Shown: positions 52,766-60,819 of the stretch, piece by piece | Position numbering within the stretch: position 1 is the stretch's first letter | How the letters are laid out: each line of letters begins with the position of its first letter | Source: Diaminobutyricibacter sp. McL0608 | GTDB taxonomy: Bacteria; Actinomycetota; Actinomycetes; Actinomycetales; Microbacteriaceae | Direction: 5' to 3' | Length of the DNA: 64,000 bases | NCBI RefSeq assembly: GCF_039613825.1 | Contig: NZ_CP154826.1 | Location: 496,001 to 560,000 of the forward strand | The notes under the pieces: generated by a model | The model's database searches: none | What the model saw: the letters and a program-made list of their open reading frames with translations, nothing else | Told to the model about the DNA's origin: nothing | Program-made: the position numbers and the translations under genes

Positions 52766-53695
52766 TCAGGCCTGTACGGGGCGCTGCAGTTCGTCCGGCA
52801 GGGGAGGGAAGCCCTCGCCGACGGTCTGCTGGTGACTGCCGATGAGGTCCGGGAAGTCGGCCTCGAGTGCGGCGGCGGACCATCCGCCCTCGTGATATTC
52901 CGTGACCACGGGCTCGGGATGGGACCAGAGCTGTAGGCGGTCGCCACCGATGCCGATCGCTTGACCGGTGACAGAAGAGGCAGCGTCAGAGGCGAGGTAG
53001 GAGACGAGACCGGCGACGTCGGTCGACGTGCCGAACCCGAGATCGTGACGGAAGAAGGCGGGCATCGGTTCGCCGGCCGCATCCGCTTCGACGGCGGCGG
53101 CGAAGTAGGGCACGGTCGCGGTCATCGCGGTAGCCGCGACAGGAATGACGGCGTTCGCGGTGATTCCTGCGCGCTTCAGCTCGAGGGCCCAGGTGCGAAC
53201 CATGCCGACGATGCCGGCTTTGGCAGCGGAGTAGTTGGTTTGCCCGAAGTTGCCGCGCTGGCCCGTCGGCGAGCCGATGCAGATGATGCGGCCGCCTTGG
53301 CCCGCATCCCGCATGTGCGTGGCGGCTGCGCGGACACAGGTGAACGTGCCGCGCAGGTGAACATTGATCACGAGGTCGAAGTCGTCGTCGGTCATCTTCC
53401 AGAGGACGGTGTCGCGGAGCACACCCGCGTTGGTGACGAGGATGTCGAGGCGCCCGAACTGTTCGACAGCCGTGCGGACGAGTTCGTCGGCGGTCTCGCT
53501 CGATCCGACCGGCGCGACAACGGCTACTGCGCTGCCGCCCTCACTCTCGATGCTGGCGACCGCGGCGGCGGCGGTCTGCTCGTCCACGTCGTTGACGACG
53601 ACGGATGCTCCCTGCCGTGCCAACTCCTGGGCGTAGGCGAGCCCGAGCCCGCGACCCGAACCGGTGACGATGGCGACCTTGCCTGTGAGCGTCAT
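52766..53695 (-). CDS. SDR dehydrogenase of the multifunctional-enzyme (3-hydroxyacyl-CoA) type
   Basis: 309 residues from ATG at 53695, with GGAG 8 bases upstream. TGSGRGLG, VNDVDEQT after beta-2 (acidic, NAD-type), LVTNAGVLRDTVLWKMTDDDFDLV, catalytic Ser in CIGSPTG, and Y-S-A-A-K are clear. The NAGVLRD-WKMTDDDFD segment is characteristic of MFE-2 hydroxyacyl-CoA and steroid dehydrogenases. A ~60-residue C-terminal extension follows. First gene of the operon; its promoter region carries a TCAATTATTGA site matched upstream of the MarR gene. Confidence 0.9.
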   Translation of the reverse strand: MTLTGKVAIVTGSGRGLGLAYAQELARQGASVVVNDVDEQTAAAAVASIESEGGSAVAVVAPVGSSETADELVRTAVEQFGRLDILVTNAGVLRDTVLWKMTDDDFDLVINVHLRGTFTCVRAAATHMRDAGQGGRIICIGSPTGQRGNFGQTNYSAAKAGIVGMVRTWALELKRAGITANAVIPVAATAMTATVPYFAAAVEADAAGEPMPAFFRHDLGFGTSTDVAGLVSYLASDAASSVTGQAIGIGGDRLQLWSHPEPVVTEYHEGGWSAAALEADFPDLIGSHQQTVGEGFPPLPDELQRPVQA

Positions 53696-53765
53696 GGCGG
53701 TAACTCCTCTGTCCGTCCGCACGATCAGCGGATCAGGTCATCCCACCACACAGTCGTTGACGTTG

Positions 53766-53776
53766 TCAATTATTGA
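53766..53776. promoter_or_regulatory. MarR-type operator upstream of the SDR operon
   Basis: TCAATTATTGA is a perfect palindrome around a central T and lies about 70 bases before the SDR start. The same core with one change precedes the MarR gene at 54327-54337. The shared sequence points to common regulation. Confidence 0.55.
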
Positions 53777-53829
53777 AGGAGCCATTAGCCCGCGCGGGGC
53801 AAACCCTGCGCCTTCCTGTGTCGGGGCGC

Positions 53830-54303
53830 TTAGTCGGCGGCGAAAACGAGTCTGCGCAACAGGCTTCGCAGAGTTTCGCGGTCTTCTGTACTCAGCCCGC
53901 TGAGTGCTTCATTCTCGGCCGAGCGGGTGCGGAGTTGTGCCTCCGCGAAACGCGCGCGCCCTACCTCGGTAGCGTGGACAACTTTCGAGCGCCGGTCGGA
54001 GGGGTCGACGAGCCGTCGCACGAGCCCATCCCGTTCGAGTTCGTCGACCAAGGAGACAATCTGGCTCGGATCAAGCGATAGGAACTCTGCGAGGTCGCGC
54101 TGAGTCGGATCCAGGTCCGCACACGCCATCGCGAGAACGGAATAGGACCGCGCGCGCAATCCGAGGTCCTGCAGGTAGCGGTTCGCGATCCGGGTGCCCT
54201 GCGTGAACGCCTTGACAGCGAGGAACTCGATCTCGTGCGACAGCGGTGCGTCGGAGGCGCGCTCCAGGTAGCTGGTGCTGTCGGCCTTATCCGTCTCGAG
54301 CAT
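53830..54303 (-). CDS. MarR-family transcriptional regulator
   Basis: 157 residues from ATG at 54303, with AGGAG 5 bases upstream. The winged helix reads QRDLAEFLSLDPSQIVSLVDELERDGLVRRLVDPSDRRSKVVHAT, with the DRR wing motif typical of MarR proteins that sense aromatic acids or acyl-CoAs. Helices at both ends form the dimer interface. It lies just upstream of the SDR/amidohydrolase/MaoC/ligase operon on the same strand, and matching operators precede both, so it likely represses both until an acyl-CoA accumulates. Confidence 0.92.
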   Translation of the reverse strand: MLETDKADSTSYLERASDAPLSHEIEFLAVKAFTQGTRIANRYLQDLGLRARSYSVLAMACADLDPTQRDLAEFLSLDPSQIVSLVDELERDGLVRRLVDPSDRRSKVVHATEVGRARFAEAQLRTRSAENEALSGLSTEDRETLRSLLRRLVFAAD

Positions 54304-54326
54304 TAGAGCTCCTACCATTGATGATC

Positions 54327-54337
54327 TCAACTATTGC
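54327..54337. promoter_or_regulatory. MarR-type operator upstream of its own gene
   Basis: TCAACTATTGC, differing from the site at 53766 by two bases, lies 24 bases upstream of the MarR ATG. Part of the autoregulation signal. Confidence 0.5.
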
Positions 54338-54449
54338 TGACTAGTATCACATGAGAACGTCACGTCCCACTCTTGCAGTTGCGCCGTCGGGCGGTGCTGC
54401 TCGTCGGCGCGACCAGCACCCTCGGCGGTCCCATCGCCGACCTGGTGTA

Positions 54450-55460
54450 CTACGTCCTCGGAGGGCGGGTGGATGAGCGCTCGCGGTAAACCAGATCGAA
54501 CCACTGGATGGTGTGCCCGGAGCCCTCGGCGCCTTCGATGAGGGAGATCAGCAGTTCGCCGGCGTGCATCCCTGCATCCTTAGCCCTCAAGTCCAGAGCC
54601 GAGATCGGCGGTTGCACGATACGCAGTGTCGGACTGTCGGTGTATGAGACGAGTTGGATGTCTTCCGGGACGGAGCGTCCGAGCTCGCGCAGCGTGGAGA
54701 GGATGCCGACACCGAGGCCTTCGGGAAGGCATACGATCCCGTCGACGTCCGGATGCGTCGCCTGGAGCGCCCGAATGATCCGGTGCAGTTCCTCTGCAGA
54801 TGGCACGCCTTCGAGGTCGACGAACGCGACAGGGACGCCGTGGCGCCCCGCCCAATCCGCCGCGGCCTCGGCCGCTATGTGCACCCACATCTGGTTCACC
54901 GGGGGCCTGATCACCGCGATCGAGGTTGCACCGCCGGCCGTCAGTCGATCGAGCAGCTGGCTCATCGCCGTCCGGTGATCGGCGGCCACAATCGCGGTCG
55001 GCTCGGGCATCCCGGGCGGCACCAGCTCCGAGACCACGACGGGCCGACCGGTCCCGAGAATCGCGCGGGCGAGCTCGTCACCAGCGATCACATCGGACAT
55101 CACGAATCCGTCGACGTGAAGGCTTCGCGCTTTGGCGGCCGGAAAGTCGGCGGGAATGAGCGACACTGTCAGCTCTCTGTCCTTCGTGCTCTCCACGACG
55201 CCGACCGCGAAGTTCATGTAGTAGTCCATGGAGTTCATGCCGCCGGGCAGCCACAGGCCGATCGAACCTGCCCGGGCATGTCGAAGGTTGCGTGCACCAC
55301 TGTTGGTCGAGTAGTCGAGGCTTCTCGCAGCGTCGAGTACGCGGGATTTCGTCTGCGCAGAGACTCGCCCCTCTCCAGTGAGTGCTCGGGACGCCGTGCC
55401 GCGGGATACGCCGCTCAGATCGGCGACGTCTTGGAGCGTCGCCGCTCGCGTTGATGCCAT
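54450..55460 (-). CDS. LacI-family transcriptional regulator
   Basis: 336 residues from ATG at 55460, with TAGGAGG 6 bases upstream. The LacI helix-turn-helix is ATLQDVADLSGVSRGTASRAL, hinge RVLDAARSLDYSTNSGARNLR, then the effector domain with IVAADHRTAMSQLL and PPISALDLRAKDAGMHAG. The gene is divergent from the APC permease and amidohydrolase, with an 18-bp palindrome between them. It most likely represses those genes and itself. The inducer would be the permease substrate or its amide product. Confidence 0.93.
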   Translation of the reverse strand: MASTRAATLQDVADLSGVSRGTASRALTGEGRVSAQTKSRVLDAARSLDYSTNSGARNLRHARAGSIGLWLPGGMNSMDYYMNFAVGVVESTKDRELTVSLIPADFPAAKARSLHVDGFVMSDVIAGDELARAILGTGRPVVVSELVPPGMPEPTAIVAADHRTAMSQLLDRLTAGGATSIAVIRPPVNQMWVHIAAEAAADWAGRHGVPVAFVDLEGVPSAEELHRIIRALQATHPDVDGIVCLPEGLGVGILSTLRELGRSVPEDIQLVSYTDSPTLRIVQPPISALDLRAKDAGMHAGELLISLIEGAEGSGHTIQWFDLVYRERSSTRPPRT

Positions 55461-55507
55461 CGTCACCTCCTAGGTCCGATCCTATGGCGGTCCACGGAGA
55501 CCGAATT

Positions 55508-55525
55508 TGCACAATCGATTGCGCA
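55508..55525. promoter_or_regulatory. LacI-type operator between divergent genes
   Basis: TGCACAATCGATTGCGCA is palindromic at 8 of 9 pairs with the central CG found in most LacI-family operators. It lies 48 bases before the LacI start and 85 bases before the permease start, so one site can control both promoters. Confidence 0.75.
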
Positions 55526-55609
55526 GTGACCACTCCATGCTGCAGACTGGCCTCCAACGACCCGCAGCAGTGTCTCCCTTGGGTCGACCACCCGACTGAA
55601 GGATTTGTC

Positions 55610-57082
55610 ATGACTCTGGACTCGTCGCTCCTCGATGGGGAGCCAACCGGGAAGTTGAAGAAGGCGGCGCTGGGGACGTGGGGAGTCGTTTTCCTCGTGG
55701 TCTCGGCGGCGGCGCCGCTGAGCGTGCTCGCGGGAATCGGACCGCTCGCGGTGCTCATCGGTGGAGTCTCCGCGCCGATCGTCTATGCCGTGGCCGGCGT
55801 TGTGCTGGCCGTCTTCGCAATCGGCTTCCTTTTCATGGCGCGAAACCTCAAGCCCATGGGAGGCTTCTACACCTACATCTCCGTCGGGCTCGGCAAGGTC
55901 GTCGGGCTGGCAGCCGGCTTCCTGGCCTGGGTTTCCTACAACGTGCTGCAGATCGGGCTCTGGGGCTTGTTCGGAGTCATGGCGCAGGGCATGTTCGCCA
56001 ACATCTTCGGCATCGACGTGCAGTGGTGGATCCTTGCCGTGATCGGCGCGGTCCTGGTATTCGGCCTCGCAGCTGTCGGAGTGGACGTGGGCGCCAGGGT
56101 GCTGGGCGTGCTCCTGGTCCTCGAGACCGCGCTCCTGGTGGTGCTCGCCGCAGCGATTCTCAGCCAGCGTGCCGGGCAGCTCGAGTTCGGAACCTTCGCG
56201 GCGGGGAACATCTTCACCCCGAGCATGTTCGCGATCATGGGTTTCGGCTTCGCCGCGTTCATGGGCTTCGAATCAACGGTGCTCTACCGCAGTGAGACCC
56301 GGAACCCCGACCGGTCGATACCGCGCGCCACATACATCGCGGTTGCGTTCTTGGCGATCTTCTACACAGGCACGCTGTGGCTCGTGATCCAGGCGTTCGG
56401 CGACAGTGCCGTGCAGGGGGTCATCGCGAAGAACCCGTCAGCCTTCTTCTTCACCGCGATGGGGGAGTACGTCGGTCAGTGGGGAGTGTCGGTGATGTTC
56501 GTGCTGATCGTGACGAGCATCTTCGCCGGACAGCTCGCCTTCCATAACGCAATCAACAGGTATAGCTTCGCGTTGTCGCGCGACGGGATCCTCCCCGCAT
56601 TCTTCAACAGGACCAACCGGTCGGGTTCGCCATGGCTCGCCGGGTTGATCCAGACCGCTGTGGCCATCGCGGTCGTCATCGCCTTCGGTGTCGCCGGTCT
56701 CGACCCGCTCACGCAGCTGGTCATCCTTGTCAACTCGCCCGGGGTCTACGGCATCATCACCCTGCAGCTTCTCGCCTCGATCTCGGTGGTGATCTTCATC
56801 ATGCGCAACCGCAAGCTCGCGCCCCGCTGGTATGTGTTGCCCGCCGCGATCGTCTCAGTCGTGGCGATGGCAGTGCTACTCGCCGTCCTGGTGATCACCA
56901 TCGAATACCTGACAGGCGCCGGCCCCGCAATCAACGCCGTCATCCTCGCCGTGGTCCCCGTGGTGCTCATCGCCGGAGCCGTGTACGCGCTCTTCCTCCG
57001 TGCGCGCAAGCCCGAGGTGTTCGCGCGGATCGGCGGCGCAGAGCCGGAGCCGGCCCTCGACGAGCTGGCGGAGGTCCGGTGA
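55610..57082 (+). CDS. APC-family amino-acid/amine permease
   Basis: 490 residues from ATG at 55610 (GAAGGA 6 bases upstream); the long upstream extension of this frame is rejected because it runs antisense to LacI. About twelve hydrophobic segments are seen. The first, AALGTWGVVFLVVSAAAPLSVLAGIGP, carries the APC S/AAxP-GIG substrate-backbone loop. Next comes a GFGFAAFMGFESTVLYRSETRNPDRSIPRA motif, typical of the amino-acid/amine subgroup. GTG overlap with the amidohydrolase follows, so imported substrate is likely hydrolysed next. Confidence 0.92.
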   Translation: MTLDSSLLDGEPTGKLKKAALGTWGVVFLVVSAAAPLSVLAGIGPLAVLIGGVSAPIVYAVAGVVLAVFAIGFLFMARNLKPMGGFYTYISVGLGKVVGLAAGFLAWVSYNVLQIGLWGLFGVMAQGMFANIFGIDVQWWILAVIGAVLVFGLAAVGVDVGARVLGVLLVLETALLVVLAAAILSQRAGQLEFGTFAAGNIFTPSMFAIMGFGFAAFMGFESTVLYRSETRNPDRSIPRATYIAVAFLAIFYTGTLWLVIQAFGDSAVQGVIAKNPSAFFFTAMGEYVGQWGVSVMFVLIVTSIFAGQLAFHNAINRYSFALSRDGILPAFFNRTNRSGSPWLAGLIQTAVAIAVVIAFGVAGLDPLTQLVILVNSPGVYGIITLQLLASISVVIFIMRNRKLAPRWYVLPAAIVSVVAMAVLLAVLVITIEYLTGAGPAINAVILAVVPVVLIAGAVYALFLRARKPEVFARIGGAEPEPALDELAEVR

Positions 57083-58725
57083 TCACTGAAAGCGCCGCAG
57101 ACCTGGTGCTGCTCGGTGGCGTGGTGGTGACGATGGCGTCCGATGCCGCGACGCCGGCCGAGACCGAGGGCCTGGCCATCCTCGCCGGTGAAGTGGTGGC
57201 GCTAGGGAGTAGGAGCGACCTGCAGCCATACATCGGCGAGGCAACAAGAGTGATCGAGCTTGCGGGCGCGGCCATTCTGCCGGGGTTCGTCGACAGTCAT
57301 ATCCATCCCGTGTTCGGTATCGATATGACGCGTGGGGCCGATCTCAGCCGATGCCGCACGCTTGCAGACGTCGAGTCGTCGCTGCGAGCAGAGGCGGACG
57401 GATTGGCGGCGGAGGACTGGCTCCTCGGGTGGGGCCTCGATCCGAACGTGTTCGGCGAGGAACCCGTCACGAACGCGGTCCTGAACGACGTGGCGGGCGA
57501 CCGCCCGGCGTTCATCCGCTTCTTCGACGCCCATGCCGCTCTGGCATCCTCCGGCGCACTCGCGCTCGCCAAGGTCACGGGTGCCGAAGAGTTCACCGAC
57601 GCGTCTCGTGTCGTCACCGACGCGACCGGCCGCCCGTCCGGCTACCTCCTCGAGCTTCAGGCGGTTCACCTGGTGGAAGCGGTCCTACCTCCGCTGAGCT
57701 TCGATCGCCGCGCCGAGGCACTCTACGAGGTGCTCCTCCGCATGGCTCACGGCGGCTTCACGTCAGGACAGGTTCAGGACCTCGCCCCTGACGCGATCGA
57801 GCTGCTGCAGGCGATCGAGGCAACCCGCGACCTTCCGATCCGGCTTCGGATGTCTCCCTGGTACGTGCCGGGGGCGCCGCTCGAAGAGGTTTCCCGGCTG
57901 GCCGGGCTGCAGGGCGTGCACGGACGCCGCTGGATCGTGGAGGGCGTCAAGCTCATGATCGACGGCACTGTCGATAACGGAACGGCGTGGCTGCACGAGC
58001 CGGACTGCCTCGGCGAGTCCACGACATCGCTGTGGCTTGATCCCGAACAGTACCGCGACGCGCTCACCGCACTGGACCGGCGCGGCATCCCGACTACGAC
58101 ACACGCGATCGGGGACGCCGGGATCGATTTCGTCGTGCTCGCAATCGACGGATTGGTCGAGCGCACGGCGACGCACCGGGTCGAGCACATCGAGACGATG
58201 ACGGATGCCGCGCTCGAAGTGTTTGTGTCGTCGCAGGCCACTGCGAGCATGCAGCCCACACATTGCACGCTGTTCACCCGTGCGGACGGAAGCGACAACT
58301 GGTCGAGAAGACTGGGCGAGGCGCGCGCTGAGCGGGGCTTCCGAACCCGGGATCTCGTCCGTGCGGGGATACCCCTCGCCCTGGGCTCGGACTGGCCCGT
58401 CGCTCCGAGCGATGCGGTCGGCATCCTCGCTGACGCACAGCTGCGCCGCCCTCACGATCACCCGGACGCCGTGCCGATCAACCCGGACCAGGCACTCGAC
58501 GCGATGGACGCGTTGCGCGGTCTGACCGTCGAGCCCTATCGGACGATAGGCCGAACGGGCGGTGTGCTCCACGTCGGCGCGGCGGCGGACATCACTGTGC
58601 TCGACCGCGATCCTCGCGCGGTCACGCCCGACAGCCTCGGCGAGGCTGTCGTTCTGATCACCGTCGTCGACGGTCGCATTGTCGTGGACGCCGGCGACCG
58701 TGCACCGGTCACGACGGGAACCTGA
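57079..58725 (+). CDS. YtcJ-type amidohydrolase
   Basis: 548 residues starting GTG inside the permease stop. H-x-H in GFVDSHIHPVFG, then the DGTVDNGTAWL segment, TTTHAIGDAGID with a metal His, and the catalytic Asp in LGSDWPV complete the amidohydrolase set; the large insert and VEGVKLMIDGTVDNG are typical of YtcJ/N-substituted-formamide deformylase relatives. It would hydrolyse an amide or formamide imported by the coupled permease. LacI control is likely through the operator at 55508. The exact substrate is unknown. Confidence 0.92.
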   Translation: MITESAADLVLLGGVVVTMASDAATPAETEGLAILAGEVVALGSRSDLQPYIGEATRVIELAGAAILPGFVDSHIHPVFGIDMTRGADLSRCRTLADVESSLRAEADGLAAEDWLLGWGLDPNVFGEEPVTNAVLNDVAGDRPAFIRFFDAHAALASSGALALAKVTGAEEFTDASRVVTDATGRPSGYLLELQAVHLVEAVLPPLSFDRRAEALYEVLLRMAHGGFTSGQVQDLAPDAIELLQAIEATRDLPIRLRMSPWYVPGAPLEEVSRLAGLQGVHGRRWIVEGVKLMIDGTVDNGTAWLHEPDCLGESTTSLWLDPEQYRDALTALDRRGIPTTTHAIGDAGIDFVVLAIDGLVERTATHRVEHIETMTDAALEVFVSSQATASMQPTHCTLFTRADGSDNWSRRLGEARAERGFRTRDLVRAGIPLALGSDWPVAPSDAVGILADAQLRRPHDHPDAVPINPDQALDAMDALRGLTVEPYRTIGRTGGVLHVGAAADITVLDRDPRAVTPDSLGEAVVLITVVDGRIVVDAGDRAPVTTGT

Positions 58726-59246
58726 GCAGGTCGTCCCATTCCAGGAATAGAATGTCCGATTGGACGTAAACTCACATCTCGTCGTATTGGCGCTCAAGGC
58801 GGTGTCACCGACGATGAGTTCGTCCCCTTCGCCGACCGGGCTGTAGATCGGCGACTGGGGCAGACCTAGGTCGCTCATGAGCTGAGCGACCGCGCGATCG
58901 ATCACCCTGCGCGCCGATCCTCATCGATTCACCCTCCGCCGGGAGGGCGTTTTTTGCTTTGGACGCCGACACGCTTCATCGAGCGGCGCACCTCGCGCAC
59001 GGCCAGCACGATGAGCCATCCGACGAGAGCACCGAGGGTTTTCTCGATCAGGGTCGTTCACGTCAGCCGTGCGCCCGAAGTCGAGGAGATATTGGACAAT
59101 CTCGATGCTCAGGGAGAGGCCAAGTCCTAAATCTCGGAATTACACGGTACTTTGCCGACCCCCGCTCGATGGCTGAGGGAATAGAGTTCGAATCCCACGC
59201 CTTCCGCATGCGACGCGCGGCATACGCTCAACGCCACCATGGACAC
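58726..59246. other. Intergenic region with a gene remnant
   Basis: On the minus strand (about 58780-58905) a frame reads AVAQLMSDLGLPQSPIYSP and then EGDELIVGDTALS, with natural composition but no continuation; it looks like the start of a lost gene. A strong terminator at 58932-58955 (plus strand) is listed separately. The rest up to the reductase start contains no credible gene and must hold its promoter. Confidence 0.4.
58932..58955 (+). terminator. Rho-independent terminator
   Basis: CCCTCC-GCCG-GGAGGG hairpin followed by CG and TTTTTT. It is 207 bases past the amidohydrolase stop and reads in the direction of that operon. Confidence 0.75.
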
Positions 59247-60158
59247 ATGAACATTCTCATCGTCGGAGCCGGCGCAACCGGGGTCGCTGTCGGGGTTCGA
59301 TTGACTCAGGCTGGCCGAGACGTCACTTACCTCGTACGGACTGAGCGCCAACGAATCCTCGAACGGGATGGCATCTCCCTGACCGAACCCGACGGAAGAC
59401 ACTCCGTTTCCGCAAAAACCGTCACCGCGGACACCCTCACCGGCGCGTTCGATCTGGTCATCGTGGCCGTGAAAGCCAGCGCGATCGCCGCCGTGATGGA
59501 GGACATCGTCCCTGCGGTCGGACCGGCAACGGTCATCGTCCCGTTTCTGAACGGCATCCGCCACATCGACCTGCTCGATGGCCGCTACCCGGGCCGGGTC
59601 GCCGGTGGGCTCATCAAGATTGTCGCGACCCTCGACGAACGCGGCGGAGCCGTGCAGATGACCGCGCTGGCTGAAATCACTATCGGCTCACTCGGCACGG
59701 AGCCGATGCCGAGGTCCGTCCGGCAGCTTCTCGATGTGCCCGGACTGGCGGTCGTCGAAACAGACGAGGTCTGGCTGCGACTCTGGGAGAAGTGGGCGTT
59801 CATCGCATCAGCCGGGATCGTCACCTGCCTGTTCGACAACACGGTGGGCCGGATCCAGGAAGCCGGAGGACTCCGCTACATTGAAGCGGCAATCGCCGAA
59901 ACGGAGGCCATCGCAAGCGCGGCAGGCTACCCTCCGCGCGCCGCCGCGCATAGACAGTCCATCAACATTCTGGCCGAACCAGGCTCGCCATTCACCTCAT
60001 CGCTCTTTCGCGACCTCGCCGCAGGGAGAGCAACTGAAGCCGAACACATCCTGGGTGACCTGGCGAATCGTGCCCGTGAACTTTCGGTGACAACACCATT
60101 GCTCGACCTGACCCTCGTGCGCGTCCGCGCCGCAGAGCTGAGTCGACAGCGCCCATGA
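59247..60158 (+). CDS. Ketopantoate-reductase-family (ApbA/PanE) oxidoreductase
   Basis: 303 residues from ATG at 59247. NADP-binding GAGATGVAVGVRLTQAG, a catalytic lysine candidate in VIVAVKASAI, N in VPFLNGIRH and W-E-K-W-A-F-I-A with the substrate-side Lys are present, and the C-terminal helical domain ends NRARELSVTTPLLDLTL. PanE-type enzymes reduce 2-keto acids such as ketopantoate; many actinobacterial paralogues act on other keto acids. No pantothenate genes are beside it, so its substrate is open. Confidence 0.87.
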   Translation: MNILIVGAGATGVAVGVRLTQAGRDVTYLVRTERQRILERDGISLTEPDGRHSVSAKTVTADTLTGAFDLVIVAVKASAIAAVMEDIVPAVGPATVIVPFLNGIRHIDLLDGRYPGRVAGGLIKIVATLDERGGAVQMTALAEITIGSLGTEPMPRSVRQLLDVPGLAVVETDEVWLRLWEKWAFIASAGIVTCLFDNTVGRIQEAGGLRYIEAAIAETEAIASAAGYPPRAAAHRQSINILAEPGSPFTSSLFRDLAAGRATEAEHILGDLANRARELSVTTPLLDLTLVRVRAAELSRQRP

Positions 60159-60258
60159 TGCTGACACTGACGATTCTCAGCTATCGAGTCTGCACCTGAC
60201 GGGTCGGGTCGTGACGCGAGCAGTCGGGGAGCGGTTGGGGCGGCTACTCTGGAACTCG

Positions 60259-60744
60259 TTACCGGATCCGATGGTATGCGCGGTCGTGATAAATCAGCGG
60301 GCTCGACTTCGGCACGTGCTTGGAGCCAATCTCGTCGATCGAGGATTCGAGCAACTTCACCGTGATCACGTAGCTGCCGCCGGCTGGGGTGCGTTGAAGG
60401 ATAGCGCCGCGCACCCACGTTGCCGCACCTTCGATCACTGGTTCGCCTGTCGCCAACAGCCGCCAACCACCGGCAGCGAAACGATCGATTCCGCGCTGTG
60501 AGAAGCGGGCGGACACGTCCTCCTGGTCTGCCGTGAGGAAGTTCACGGCGAGGGCACCTTCGTCCCGGATCGCCGGCCATAAGGATGACGATTCGGGGAG
60601 GGAGAACGCAAGGAGTGGCGGTGACGCGGAGACGGAGATCACGGAGGTAGCCGTGTCGGTTGTGAAGGGAACGCCTTCACATCGCTGCTGACCGGCAGCC
60701 CCATGTTGTGTGTAGACGTCGTGTCTATTTCGCCCTTCCCACAT
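60259..60744 (-). CDS. Flavin reductase family protein, N-terminus unusual
   Basis: 161 residues. FMN-binding motif TATSVISVSASPPLLAFSL and NFLTADQEDVSARFS match short-chain flavin reductases; GGSYVITVKLLES and the final SPLIYHDRAYHRI are also family-typical. The N-terminus (MWEGRNRHDVYTQHGAAG) lacks the usual ~20 residues of the first strand, and TAG stops just upstream close the frame, so it may be truncated or start in error. It would supply reduced flavin to a monooxygenase, none of which is seen nearby. Confidence 0.78.
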   Translation of the reverse strand: MWEGRNRHDVYTQHGAAGQQRCEGVPFTTDTATSVISVSASPPLLAFSLPESSSLWPAIRDEGALAVNFLTADQEDVSARFSQRGIDRFAAGGWRLLATGEPVIEGAATWVRGAILQRTPAGGSYVITVKLLESSIDEIGSKHVPKSSPLIYHDRAYHRIR

Positions 60745-60765
60745 GGACGGGTTGTCTATTTCGCC
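60722..60765. promoter_or_regulatory. Direct repeats TGTCTATTTCGCC in the GDH/flavin reductase promoter region
   Basis: TGTCTATTTCGCC occurs at 60722-60734 and 60753-60765, a 31-base period (three helical turns). The first copy overlaps the 5' end of the flavin reductase frame; the second is 55 bases upstream of the dehydrogenase start. Likely cooperative binding sites for one activator or repressor. Confidence 0.5.
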
Positions 60766-60819
60766 AGGTGTGCCGTGACCGTACCGTGGGACGCATTGGA
60801 CCCCTGAGGAGGACCCGCG

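Noticed and set aside
55382-55609. 76-codon upstream extension of the APC permease
   Set aside because: Overlaps the LacI gene and the operator; the ATG at 55610 has a good ribosome site and starts the family-typical sequence.
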